DNA of 64,000 nt from Cohnella cholangitidis (GTDB lineage: Bacteria; Bacillota; Bacilli; Paenibacillales; Paenibacillaceae): the NCBI RefSeq assembly GCF_014107495.1, contig NZ_CP041969.1:1302001-1366000 (forward strand), given 5' to 3'. The notes beneath the pieces are model-generated. The model was not told where the DNA came from, did no database searches, and saw only the letters and a list, made by a program, of their open reading frames with translations. A program made the translations under genes and the position numbers. Positions 44,913-53,687 of the stretch are shown here, in pieces; position 1 is the first letter of the stretch, and each line of letters begins with the position of its first letter.

Positions 44913-45898
44913 ATGGACACCGGCACGCATTTCGTGTTCGGCCTTGGATTGGGCGGACTTGCGATGGTCGATCCCGTCATCACTTCGCACGCGTATGGCC
45001 CCGTCGCCATCCTTATCGGCACGATCGCAGGATCGAACGCACCGGATCTCGATGGCTTGTTAAGGTTCAAGAGCAATGCCGATTATATCAAAAATCACCG
45101 CGGATTGTCCCATTCTTTCCCGGCCATTATCGGTTGGGCCGCATTGATAACGGCTGCCGTTTCGCTTTTGTTCCGGAATATCCCTTGGTGGCACATCGGA
45201 TTCTGGGTACTGCTCGCCGTTGTCGTTCACGTTTTTTCCGATTTGTTCAATTCTTACGGAACGCAGGCTTACAGGCCGGTCAGCAAACAGTGGTCGCCTG
45301 GAATATTATTCATATATTCGACCCTTTTATTTTCTCAACCCATTTGCTTGCTATCCTGCTGTGGATATCGGGAATCGTTCCGCCGCAGGTCGTCTTTCCG
45401 GTACTCTACGTTCTGCTCGGCGTCTACTACGGTTGGAGAACGCTCGTTCATCGGAGATTATCGCGCAAAATCGCAAAGCTGGATCCCGAAGGTCAAGCAG
45501 GCGATCGTTATACGTTGCTTCCGACCGTATCGTTGTACCGATGGAATTTGGTAAGAACATCCCCGGACTGCACGTATAGCGTCGGAGAATGGGATCACGG
45601 CCGGCTCAAATGGGTCGACGCCATGATGAAGTGCGACGAACACCCCGCCATCGAAGCGTCCAAGCAACACCAGGACGTGCAAGCTTTCCTAAGCGTCACA
45701 CCGTTTCCCTGCGGGCACGTAAAGCCGCAAACTTGGGGGTACGAGGTGAGATGGGTGGACGTTCGTTACCGTTACCGCAGACAATACCCGTTCGTAGCCG
45801 TCGTGCTAATGGATTTGAACTACGCTCCGTTACAATCTTACGTAGGATGGCTAAGCGATGAACGGTTGGAAAAAAGGCTTCGCATGAATACTTACTAA
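44913..45898 (+). pseudogene. YfhP/YdjM-like membrane-bound metal-dependent hydrolase, frameshifted
   Basis: The first frame starts at ATG 44913 (AAGGGGG upstream) and contains family landmarks: MDTGTHFVFG, APDLDGLL and NHRGLSHSFP (His/Asp metal ligands), and HVFSDLFNSYGTQA. The frame is lost after RPVSKQW. The rest (VAWNIIHIFDPFIFSTHLLA and the soluble C-terminal domain) continues in another frame to 45898. One missing G in GG at 45292-45293 explains it. Repaired length is about 328 residues, with five spans and a cytoplasmic tail. Substrate unknown. Confidence 0.8.
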
Positions 45899-45970
45899 GT
45901 TCAAGCGGGATCGCCTCATGCGGCTTCCCGCTTGACGCTTGACGTTTGGCCTCCGCAAGCGCACAATATG

Positions 45971-45998
45971 AAAAGCCCGAGGGCAAGCCCCGGGCTTT
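45971..45998 (-). terminator. Terminator after the SASP gene
   Basis: Minus-strand AAAGCCCG/CGGGCTTT stem followed by a short T-run (TTTT). Confidence 0.7.
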
Positions 45999-46018
45999 CG
46001 GTGCTGGACGCAATGTCC

Positions 46019-46237
46019 TTAGCGACCGGATAGTTGTTGCTCGGCGATTTGGACGAGTTTCTTGGTGATATAACCACCGAGGGAACCAGCATCGCGGGAC
46101 GTTACGTTACCGTAATATCCGTCCGCTGGAATCTGTACGCCTAGAGATTGAGCGGCTTCCATCTTCATGCTTTGCAGTGCTGCTCTTGCTTGAGGTACGA
46201 CTAGCTGGTTACGGCTACCACTTGAGTTCGACGCCAT
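46019..46237 (-). CDS. Alpha/beta-type small acid-soluble spore protein
   Basis: A 72-residue SASP with the family's two conserved parts: NQLVVPQARAALQSMKMEAA and GSLGGYITKKLVQIAEQQL. Such proteins coat spore DNA and shield it from UV and heat; a GPR protease site is expected near MKMEAA. Expression is forespore-specific in relatives. A second copy with clear differences lies at 50149. Confidence 0.93.
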   Translation of the reverse strand: MASNSSGSRNQLVVPQARAALQSMKMEAAQSLGVQIPADGYYGNVTSRDAGSLGGYITKKLVQIAEQQLSGR

Positions 46238-46326
46238 GAGTAAATTCTCCCTTCGTCTAGATGATTGGTTTGCAAGCTTGCCAACTTAGTATGCTAGATA
46301 CGAAGGAAAATATGCGAGGTGAAATC

Positions 46327-46506
46327 ATGAGTAAAACTTTGTCGCTTTTTTTTGCGCTTTGTTCGGTTGCTTTAATGCTCGCGACCGCTTTTTCTCTCAG
46401 CCACAACGGCTGGCTCGCGCTATTGTTCGGTATACTTACGCTTGTCGTGACGGGCATAGGGTTCGTCGTCAAAGCAAAGATAAGAAAAAAAGCTTCGAGC
46501 TCTTAG
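46327..46506 (+). CDS. Small two-span membrane protein (DUF5325/YlaF-like)
   Basis: A 59-residue protein with two membrane helices (residues 4-22 and 28-48) and a basic end (KAKIRKKASSS). It resembles the YlaF/DUF5325 type. The ATG at 46327 has GAGGTG upstream; an extension to 46261 has no ribosome site. Function unknown. Confidence 0.6.
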   Translation: MSKTLSLFFALCSVALMLATAFSLSHNGWLALLFGILTLVVTGIGFVVKAKIRKKASSS

Positions 46507-46509
46507 CGC

Positions 46510-47508
46510 TTACCGGAACCGCGGCAAGAAGCCCATGGCGTCCTTCGCCGCTTTCAGCGTAGCCTCCGCCACTGCGGATGCGCGTTCCGATCCTTCGCGC
46601 AGGATTTGATGGATTTCGCCGGAAGAACGAATGTCCGCGTATTTCGTTTGCAGAGGCTCGAGCGCCTGAACGACGACCTCCGCCAAATCTTTCTTGAACG
46701 CGCCGTAGCCCTGACCGTCGTAAGCGGCTTGAACCTGCTCGAGCGTCTGGCCGGAGCATTGCGCGAAGATGGTCATCAAATTGCTGACTTCCGGTTTATT
46801 CTGCACGTCGTAAACGATTTCCCGGCCCAGATCCGTCTTGGCGCGGGATATTTTTTTGCGAATATCGTCCGGTGTGTCCAAAAGTGAAATATAGCTTCCT
46901 ACGTTCGGATTGCTCTTGCTCATTTTTTTCGAAGCATCGTCCAAAGACATAATTCTTGCCCCGACTTTCGGAATGAACGGCTCGGGAATGACGAACGTCT
47001 CTCCGTATCTATGATTGAAGCGCCCCCCCAAATCGCGGGTAAGCTCCAAATGCTGCTTTTGGTCTTCTCCGACGGGTACCAGGTTCGCGTTGTACACCAG
47101 AATGTCCGCGGCCATCAGCGACGGATAGACGAATAAACCGGCGCCGACCGCCTCCTTGCCTTCCGATTTATCCTTGAATTGAGTCATGCGTTCCAATTCG
47201 CCCATATAAGTCATCGTCGTCAACAACCAGCTGAGCTCGGCATGCGCCGTAACGTGGGATTGCATGAATATAGCCGCTTTGGCCGGATCCAACCCGGCCG
47301 CGATGAACAGGGCGGATACGGCTTCGCTTTGCTCGCGAAGGGCCGCGGGCTCCTGCTGCACCGTTATCGCATGCAGGTCGGCGATCATGTAGAAACATTC
47401 ATGCTCGTGCTGGAGCGCTACGTAATTTTTCATCGCGCCAATGTAATTTCCGAGAGTCAGTTTACCGCTTGGCTGAATGCCCGATAGAACGCGTTGTTGC
47501 TTGGACAT
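46510..47508 (-). CDS. trpS: Tryptophanyl-tRNA synthetase
   Basis: A 332-residue class Ic synthetase charging tRNA-Trp. HIGH-type motif is TLGNYIGA (about residue 17) following GIQPSGKL; KMSKS is perfect as KKMSKSN (about 194). GEDQKQHLELTRDL is the usual recognition segment. Length is standard for bacteria. A T-box leader precedes it with a TGG specifier, so expression responds to uncharged tRNA-Trp. Confidence 0.96.
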   Translation of the reverse strand: MSKQQRVLSGIQPSGKLTLGNYIGAMKNYVALQHEHECFYMIADLHAITVQQEPAALREQSEAVSALFIAAGLDPAKAAIFMQSHVTAHAELSWLLTTMTYMGELERMTQFKDKSEGKEAVGAGLFVYPSLMAADILVYNANLVPVGEDQKQHLELTRDLGGRFNHRYGETFVIPEPFIPKVGARIMSLDDASKKMSKSNPNVGSYISLLDTPDDIRKKISRAKTDLGREIVYDVQNKPEVSNLMTIFAQCSGQTLEQVQAAYDGQGYGAFKKDLAEVVVQALEPLQTKYADIRSSGEIHQILREGSERASAVAEATLKAAKDAMGFLPRFR

Positions 47509-47544
47509 GGTCTCGAACCCCTTTTTATCGTAGTTTTAGAAAAC

Positions 47545-47832
47545 AAAAAAAGCCTTCTCCGCAAGGGACGAGAAAGCCGTGGTACCACCCTTATTCGTAC
47601 CGCGACAAAGCCGTCTCGCGATACCTTAAGCTCCTGTAACGGGGAACAGTCGGAGAGCATAGGACGTGCTGGGACTGAGGGGAAAATCCTCACCTGGGGC
47701 GCGTCGTTTCGCTCCCGGCTCCAAGATCCATTCCGCAAGGCAAGCGTACCGGCTTCCAGCAATCACCGGCTCTCTGGGAGCGCTCCATCCAAGCGTACTT
47801 GTTCTCTTCAACGCCGAATATACTTGATTTGT
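47545..47832 (-). promoter_or_regulatory. T-box riboswitch of trpS
   Basis: The minus strand carries the conserved T-box AATAAGGGTGGTACCACGG (47577-47595), an intrinsic terminator (stem 47552-47578, then T7 at 47545-47551) and an upstream Stem I region. The specifier loop reads GAA-TGG-ATC (TGG at 47728-47730), the Trp codon, agreeing with the downstream gene. Confidence 0.92.
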
Positions 47833-47837
47833 TAACC

Positions 47838-47865
47838 ATTATACCCCTCGCGTTAGCTTTGTCAA
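47838..47865 (-). promoter_or_regulatory. trpS: Promoter of the trpS leader
   Basis: Minus strand TTGACA (47860-47865), 16-base spacer, TATAAT (47838-47843). Confidence 0.7.
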
Positions 47866-47938
47866 CCATTCGAAATGCGAAAAATCAGCATCATTTGGTA
47901 GTTCTGATAGACCGTTGGTCAAGCATACGATATTATAA

Positions 47939-47953
47939 TCGTAACAATTACTA
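47939..47953. promoter_or_regulatory. Zur-like operator upstream of ycgR-type permease
   Basis: TCGTAACAATTACTA matches the Bacillus Zur consensus TCGTAATNATTACGA at all but two positions. It overlaps or follows a TATAAT (47934-47939), 23 bases before the GTG start. Confidence 0.6.
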
Positions 47954-47975
47954 TTGGGAGCAAGGAAGTGAAAAC

Positions 47976-49010
47976 GTGCCTAATGTACTCATGCGATTAG
48001 CGACGGGAGCGGCTACTGTCGGCTGCGCTGCTCTTTTGGCCCTCATTTTTTTCGGCAGGGATATTTCGCAATGGAACTTCGATTCGGCGAAGCTGCAAAA
48101 TTTTAAAATCATATTTTTAAGCATTCTTCTCGAAGCGCTGCCTTTTCTTCTGATCGGGGTGTTTATCTCCGCGCTTCTGCAATCGTTCGTATCGGACAAA
48201 CTCATTCAGAAGCTGACTCCGCGCAACCCCGTTGCCGGCGTGCTGTTCGGAAGCTTGCTCGGCATCCTGCTCCCCCTGTGCGAATGCGGGATGATTCCTA
48301 TCGTGCGCCGGCTCATCCGTAAAGGACTTCCGGCATACATAGGCATTATTTATATTATTGCCGGCCCCATCATTAACCCCGTCGTATTCGGCGCGACATT
48401 CGCGGCATTCCGGACGAATAAGGATCTCGCTTACTCGCGTTTTTATTTGGCGTTCGCGGTATCGGTCGCGATAGGCATGATTCTGTATTATTTTTTGAAA
48501 AAGGACCCTTTGAAGCCCGATCGGCACACTACTCATGAACATCATCACCATCATCATCATGACCATCATCATCTCGGACATGAACAGCAAAGAAGCGCGG
48601 TCAAGAAGCTTGCCGATATTCCTGCGCACGCGGCGGAGGAATTTTTCGATATGGGCAAATATTTGATTCTCGGATCGCTGATCACGGCGCTGCTGCAAAC
48701 GCTCATTACACGAGCTTCCTTCGCCTCCGTCGCGGATCACGAGCTGTTATCCCATCTTTTCATGATGGGCTTTGCCTATGCGTTATCGCTGTGCTCGACT
48801 TCGGACGCTTTCGTGGCAGCATCGTTCAACGGCATGTTTCCGCCCGCCGCGCTGCTCTCTTTCCTCGTTTTCGGACCGATGATCGATTTGAAAAACACGT
48901 TGATGATGCTGGCGGTGTTTCGCAAAAAGTTCGTGTTGAAATTCAGCTTGCTGATCGCGTCGCTCGTGCTGCTCGGTTCTATCCTATTCGAGCGGCTGGG
49001 AATCGTATAG
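47976..49010 (+). CDS. YcgR-type permease (DUF318/ArsP_1 family) with His-rich loop
   Basis: A 344-residue permease of the PF03773 type with eight or more spans. LLPLCECGMIPIVRRLIRKG and LSLCSTSDAFVAASF are the characteristic repeated motifs. Between the two halves lies a cytoplasmic loop with ten or more His in a short stretch (near residues 185-205), a likely zinc- or other metal-binding site. The GTG at 47976 has AAGGAAGTG upstream. It precedes the ycgQ-like gene by 15 bases. A Zur-like box suggests induction in zinc scarcity. Substrate is unproven. Confidence 0.82.
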   Translation: MPNVLMRLATGAATVGCAALLALIFFGRDISQWNFDSAKLQNFKIIFLSILLEALPFLLIGVFISALLQSFVSDKLIQKLTPRNPVAGVLFGSLLGILLPLCECGMIPIVRRLIRKGLPAYIGIIYIIAGPIINPVVFGATFAAFRTNKDLAYSRFYLAFAVSVAIGMILYYFLKKDPLKPDRHTTHEHHHHHHHDHHHLGHEQQRSAVKKLADIPAHAAEEFFDMGKYLILGSLITALLQTLITRASFASVADHELLSHLFMMGFAYALSLCSTSDAFVAASFNGMFPPAALLSFLVFGPMIDLKNTLMMLAVFRKKFVLKFSLLIASLVLLGSILFERLGIV

Positions 49011-49025
49011 AAGGAGGTCTCCCTT

Positions 49026-50059
49026 ATGAACAACCATAACCATGACCATAACAATCATCATAACCACAGTCACGACCACAACTCCGTCTCAACGTCCGTC
49101 CACTATTTGGCGAGAGCGCTGCTTCTTGCCGGATTTGCTTTTTTTATCGTCTATCTTGTCCGCACCGGGCATTTGGATCTCTACATCGCCAAGCGCATGC
49201 AATTCATCGTGAAACTATCCGCTTTGGGATTATATGCGGTCGCCGCCCAACAATTGTACGCGGCAATCCGAGGCTGGTTCGAGAAAAAAGCCGACATGCC
49301 GAGCTGCGATTGCAACCATGAGATGCCTTCGACTTGGGGCAAAAGCTTGCTGTTATACGGATGGTTCGCGTTCCCGCTGCTTATCGGATTCACCTTGCCC
49401 GACGGCATGCTCGGCAGCAGCATGGCCGCCGTCAAAGGCGTTCAGTTCGCGCCGCAATCGATCGCTAGTTCTTCGTATAAACCCGCCCCCGCCAGCCCAG
49501 CGGTGCCTACTAACGAACCTGTTGCAACCGATGAGGCACTTTCGAAGGTTCCCGAAAAGATACCGGCTCTGGATGAGCCGCGTCCGATGCTACGGAGGAG
49601 ACTATGGAGGAACCCGCGATCGAAGCTACGGATGAATTCATGGAAAGCTACGCTAAATTCGGTAAAAAACTCGTCCGGCAAAACGTCGTAAAAGTAACGG
49701 ACAAGCAATTCATCGAAACGTTAACGACGATCGATTTATTTCGAACCGCTTTCGTCGGCAAAACAATCGAGCTAAGCGGGTTCGTCTATCGAGAGGAATC
49801 GATGGGCGATACCCAATTCGGCGTCAGCCGGTTCGCGATCAACTGTTGTTCCGCCGATGCTTCTCCTTACGGCATGATGGTCAACTACGATAAAGCGAAC
49901 ACCCTCGAGACGGATGAATGGGTGACCGTGTCCGGGAAACTCGGCACAACCGCGTACAATGGCATCGAGATCATCCAACTCCAAGTAGACAAAGTCGTCA
50001 AAATCGCCCCGCCTGAGGATCCCTACGTTAGCGCGGACCTCGATTTCGGATTGGAGTAA
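49026..50059 (+). pseudogene. TIGR03943/YcgQ-like permease subunit, frameshifted
   Basis: The first frame (ATG 49026, GGAGG upstream) has a His/Asn-rich head (about 8 His in the first 20 residues), three membrane helices and an Ala/Pro linker. It is lost at DEPRP. The second frame resumes DATEETMEEPAIEATDEF and holds the conserved soluble domain (VVKVTDKQFIETLTTIDLF, GKTIELSGFVYRE, VSRFAINCCSADASPYG). One missing G near 49584-49586 (CCGGATGCT expected) repairs it to about 345 residues. It is the partner of the upstream permease, as in Bacillus ycgR/ycgQ. Confidence 0.82.
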
Positions 50060-50148
50060 GCCCGATATTTTATTAATGGAAACGTTTCCGTTCAATGCAT
50101 AGCCCATCCAAATTCGACCATACTAGCTTCAAAAGGAGGTGAGCGATA

Positions 50149-50370
50149 GTGGCATCGCGTTCACGCAGCAGTTCCCTCGTCGTTCCGCAAGCCGCTCAGG
50201 CGCTGGAACAGTTGAAATTCGAAGTCGCCCAAGAGCTTGGTATCGTGCTTTCTCAGGACGGTTACTACGGCAATCTGCTAACTAAGGAAGCCGGCTCCAT
50301 CGGAGGACAAATTACCCGCAGGCTCGTACAGATGGCAGAGCAGCAACTCGCCGGACGCCTGGGTCGGTAA
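50149..50370 (+). CDS. Alpha/beta-type small acid-soluble spore protein (second copy)
   Basis: A 73-residue SASP with SLVVPQAAQALEQLKFEVAQ and GSIGGQITRRLVQMAEQQL. GTG start at 50149, with AAAGGAGGTGA 6 bases upstream. About half its residues differ from the copy at 46019, so it is an old paralog rather than a recent duplicate. DNA-coating forespore protein. Confidence 0.93.
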   Translation: MASRSRSSSLVVPQAAQALEQLKFEVAQELGIVLSQDGYYGNLLTKEAGSIGGQITRRLVQMAEQQLAGRLGR

Positions 50371-50394
50371 CGATAATAAGTTTACTAACAATTC

Positions 50395-50434
50395 AAAAAA
50401 TCCGGCGCCCCTCCGAGGAGAATGCCGGATTTTT
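50395..50434 (+). terminator. Terminator after the second SASP gene
   Basis: AAAAAATCCGGC and GCCGGATTTTT arms with a loop containing CTCC/GGAG; T5. Confidence 0.85.
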
Positions 50435-50448
50435 ATTATGTATGAACT

Positions 50449-50847
50449 TTATTCGTTGGAAGCTCCCTTTCGGTCGCGCTTCTTCGGAGAATAACGGAAC
50501 ATCAGGTTTGCCATGTTGTAATTCGACTCGAATTGAACGCTGACGAACACTTTGCTTTGTTTCAACACGAAATCGTATGAAATTTCTCCATGCGTCCAGC
50601 TGCTCTTATGCTTAAGCGCTTCAACAGCCAATTTCCTTAGCGTAAGTACCTGATCGGAAGATAAACCGGAAGAGCCGCGCTCTTGATCGATGCAATCAAC
50701 GGGTAAATGACGAATTCCGAATCTCCCGACCGAATCGTCTCTTATTTGCAACACGATCGTGCCCGCGGTCATTCCTTTCAATTCCGCTCCCAATTTTTCC
50801 AAAGCTACATCCACTTGACGAGCTAAAGAAATACCCTCCAAAGTCAT
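50449..50847 (-). CDS. Conserved hypothetical protein
   Basis: A 132-residue soluble protein: helical N-terminus (EGISLARQVDVALEKLGAEL), a strand TAGTIVLQIRDDSVGRFGIR, then mixed alpha/beta and a basic end (SPKKRDRKGASNE). No family recognised. The second of two adjacent ATG codons is 6 bases from GGAGG. It is divergent from the tandem repeat array. Confidence 0.6.
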   Translation of the reverse strand: MTLEGISLARQVDVALEKLGAELKGMTAGTIVLQIRDDSVGRFGIRHLPVDCIDQERGSSGLSSDQVLTLRKLAVEALKHKSSWTHGEISYDFVLKQSKVFVSVQFESNYNMANLMFRYSPKKRDRKGASNE

Positions 50848-51057
50848 CATTTTCCTCCTTTTTGCTTATCAAATCTGGTTACTAGGCATAAGTAATTGCG
50901 ACTTCGGACTCATTATAATTGAATATTTTGAAAATTTCAATGTTTTTGTATAATTATGGTTTATTTTGCAATCCTTTGTGCCCTTTCGTCATCTCGATAT
51001 CGGCACGCGGTGCCGTTATTTGTGCCTCAGCCCGGCGTGTTCGCCATTATTGCTATT

Positions 51058-51516
51058 GCGGCACGCGGTGCCGTTATTTCCTCCTTCCGCCGGGCTTTCG
51101 CCCATATGGCGGCACACCGTGCCATTATTTCCTCCTTCCGCCGGGCTTTCTCTCATATAGCGGCACGCGGTGCCGTTATTTCCTCCTTCCGCCGGGCTTT
51201 CGCTCATATAGCGGCACGCCGTGCCGTTATTTCCTCCTTCCGCCGGGCTTTCGCTCATATAGCGGCACGCCGTGCCGTTATTTCCTCCTTCCGCCGGGCT
51301 TTCGCTCATATAGCGGCACGCCGTGCCGTTATTTCCTCCTTCCGCCGGGCTTTCGCCATATAGCGGCACGTGGTGCCGTTATTCCCTCCTTCCGCCGGAC
51401 TTTCGCTCATATAGCGGCACGCCGTGCCGTTATTTCCTCCTTCCGCCGGGCTTTCGCCCATATAGAGGCACGCGGTGCCGTTATTTCCTCCTTCCGCCGG
51501 GCTTTCGCCACTATGG
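51058..51516. repeat. Nine-copy 51-bp palindromic tandem repeat
   Basis: Units start at 51058, 51109, 51160, 51211, 51262, 51313, 51363, 51414 and 51465; all are 51 bp apart except 51313-51363 (50). Each opens with GGCAC-N3-GTGCC, followed by GTTATTTCCTCCTTCCGCCG and TTTCGCTCATATA. The arms never change, while the central three bases vary (GCG, ACC, GCC, GTG). A diverged half-copy begins at 51002. Since 51 is divisible by 3, open frames appear on both strands; none has codon support of a real gene. Confidence 0.9.
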
Positions 51517-51528
51517 CGAAAAGCAGAA

Positions 51529-51557
51529 ACCTTCAGCCCCGCTTAGGGACTGAAGGT
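51529..51557 (-). terminator. pepF: Terminator after pepF
   Basis: ACCTTCAG/CTGAAGGT stem with a CCC/GGG extension, then TTCTGCTTTT on the minus strand. Confidence 0.7.
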
Positions 51558-51574
51558 CTCTCGTTCTTAATCCT

Positions 51575-53359
51575 TTAATCGCATAGTTCCACGAACGCTT
51601 CAACGTCGGAGACGACTTTGGCGACAGCCTCTTGCCAAAATTGCGGCTGTTCCAAATCAACGCCTAAATGACGCGCCCCCAGCTGCTCCACGGTCATAAT
51701 ACCGGTATCCCTTAGCAAGTCGTCGTATCGTTTGCTGAACGAAGCGCCTTCCCGTTCGGCGACGGCAACTAATCCCGTACTGAATAAATAACCGAACGTG
51801 TACGGGAAGTTGTAGAACGGAACATCGGTTAAATAAAAGTGAAGCTTAGAAGCCCAGAAGTGCGGATGCCAGCTTCCCAAAGCTTCCCCGAACGCTTCCT
51901 TCTGCGCCTCTACCATCAGTTCGCTCAGATCGGAAGCTTCCAGCATGCCGGCCGCGCGACGCTCGTAGAACCGCGTCTCGAACAAAAATCTAGCGCGTAT
52001 GTTCATGCAGAAAGCAACGGCTCTCTGCAACCGATCGTCGAGAAGCGCCAGCTTCTCTTCCTTGCTTTCCGCTCTGCGGAGCAGCGCATCGCCCACGAGC
52101 GCTTCCGCGAAGGTCGACGCGGTCTCGGCGACGTTCATCGCGTAGTCTTGGGCGAACGACGGCAATTCCTCGACCAGCGCACCGTGATACGCGTGCCCAA
52201 GCTCATGCGCCAAAGTGGATACGTTACCCGGGGTACCGGAGTAAGTCATGAATATGCGGCTCTGGCGACTGAGCGGCAAGCTCGTGCAGAAGCCTCCCGG
52301 CCTTTTCCCCGAACGATCCTCCGCCTCGATCCATTGATCTGCGAAAGCAGTCCGGGCGAGCTTCGCCATATCCGGAGAAAATTGTTCGAAAGCGTCGGTT
52401 ATGATTTGCGCGGCTTCCCCATATGGGATTTTGGCTTGACTGGTTGCGATCGGGGCATCCACATCATGCCAAGCCAGCTTCTCCTTGCCGAATCGGCGAG
52501 CCTTCAGGGCCAAGTAACGTTTCAGCGGTTCCAAGCCGCCTTCAACGGCCGACCACATCGCATCCAGAGTTGCGCGGCTCATTCGGTTCATTCTAAGCGG
52601 TTCCCGAAGCGGGTCGTTCCAGCCTCTCATCCCATACAGCTTAAGCCGGAAACCGGCTATCCGATTTAACGTATCCGCGCCCAGATCCGCATGGCCTGCC
52701 CAAGCTTCTTCCCACTTAGCGGCCATGGCATCCCTAACCGCCGGGTTCGGGTCGTCTAGCTTGTTGGCGGCTTGGCCTACGGATAATCGCAAAGTTTCGT
52801 TATTTTCCTCCCAGGGGATCGAAATTCGCCCGACTACGGTATTATAATGCTCTCCCCATCCGTGGTACCCGTCCACCGCCAGCTCGCTTGCAACGGCTTC
52901 CAGAGCCGGAGGAAGCTTCTCCTTCGCGGAATCCCGCCGTTCATTCAGCGGGAACGAGATGGCCGATCTTGCGGAGTGACCGCTCCACTCCCGCCATAAC
53001 GCGTCCGGCACTTCCGCGAGCTTGGCATCGTACAGATCCGCGGCTTGCTTAAATCGGGCGGACAGCGTCTGAATCCGTTCCGTCCAAGCTACCGCGCGTT
53101 TGTCTCCCATATCCTGCGAAGTCAAACAGGAGACGAAAGAGTCCGCTTCCCTTAAGCGAGAAAGCGCGATCTGAAGCTTCTCCGTCCACTCCGTCAACTG
53201 TTCGACGTCCGGGGAACTTGCTCCGCTATCCCGCAATTCCTTCAGCAATTCCGCACACAGCGTCTCCGTATCCCCAACGAATTCCGAATATTTCGACGAC
53301 GAGGAGCCGCCCGGGAAAAGCGTCTCCAGGTTCCATTTCAAAGATAAGTCCTTGTTCAT
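51575..53359 (-). CDS. pepF: M3-family oligoendopeptidase F
   Basis: A 594-residue zinc metallopeptidase. The catalytic HExxH is in LAHELGHAYHG (about residue 387), with the third ligand Glu in NVAETASTFAEAL about 25 residues later. The N-terminal part is a long helical bundle typical of PepF. It cleaves oligopeptides in the cytosol. AGAGGTGA precedes the ATG and a terminator follows. Confidence 0.93.
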   Translation of the reverse strand: MNKDLSLKWNLETLFPGGSSSSKYSEFVGDTETLCAELLKELRDSGASSPDVEQLTEWTEKLQIALSRLREADSFVSCLTSQDMGDKRAVAWTERIQTLSARFKQAADLYDAKLAEVPDALWREWSGHSARSAISFPLNERRDSAKEKLPPALEAVASELAVDGYHGWGEHYNTVVGRISIPWEENNETLRLSVGQAANKLDDPNPAVRDAMAAKWEEAWAGHADLGADTLNRIAGFRLKLYGMRGWNDPLREPLRMNRMSRATLDAMWSAVEGGLEPLKRYLALKARRFGKEKLAWHDVDAPIATSQAKIPYGEAAQIITDAFEQFSPDMAKLARTAFADQWIEAEDRSGKRPGGFCTSLPLSRQSRIFMTYSGTPGNVSTLAHELGHAYHGALVEELPSFAQDYAMNVAETASTFAEALVGDALLRRAESKEEKLALLDDRLQRAVAFCMNIRARFLFETRFYERRAAGMLEASDLSELMVEAQKEAFGEALGSWHPHFWASKLHFYLTDVPFYNFPYTFGYLFSTGLVAVAEREGASFSKRYDDLLRDTGIMTVEQLGARHLGVDLEQPQFWQEAVAKVVSDVEAFVELCD

Positions 53360-53433
53360 TTTGTCACCTCTTCGTTTATTGCACAGGGCAATCCCCCTGT
53401 TGTATGTTTATATACGTGAAAGGGGACTTGTCC

Positions 53434-53670
53434 ATGATACCTTTAAACAATAGTTTGCCCTACGATATCGTCAGGAATGACGTCTTCGCCCAAGAATGCC
53501 CTTACTGCCGCAGCGCTAACGTGCTTCTTCCGTTAAAGCCAGAAGACGTTAAGAGGCTCTACGGAGGAATCCGCAAGCTTACGCTCGTCTTTCCTTGTTG
53601 CCACGGCACCCTCCGGATCATCGACGCGGATCAGGACTATTTGTTGGCCAACCGCCAAATTCGCGGATAA
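53434..53670 (+). CDS. Small Cys-containing hypothetical protein
   Basis: A 78-residue protein with a CPYC pair (residues 22-25) and a CC pair (about 54-55), a possible zinc-binding set. It appears of a type conserved in Paenibacillaceae, function unknown. ATG 53434 follows AAAGGGGA; a longer frame into pepF's promoter is rejected. Confidence 0.6.
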   Translation: MIPLNNSLPYDIVRNDVFAQECPYCRSANVLLPLKPEDVKRLYGGIRKLTLVFPCCHGTLRIIDADQDYLLANRQIRG

Positions 53671-53687
53671 TAAACCTTAATGCGCTT

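Noticed and set aside
48540..48600. CAT/CAC-rich stretch as a microsatellite
   Set aside because: It codes for the His-rich loop of the permease, with mixed codons rather than a pure tandem repeat.
51016..51369. Minus-strand repeat protein with period SESPAEGGNNGTACRYM
   Set aside because: Same cause; it crosses a 50-bp unit only by frame accident at its edge. It is kept only as a remark in the repeat finding.
50919..51578. 219-residue plus-strand open frame across the 51-bp repeats
   Set aside because: Open only because the repeat length is divisible by three; the minus strand is also open, there is no ribosome site, and the translation is a 17-residue repetition.
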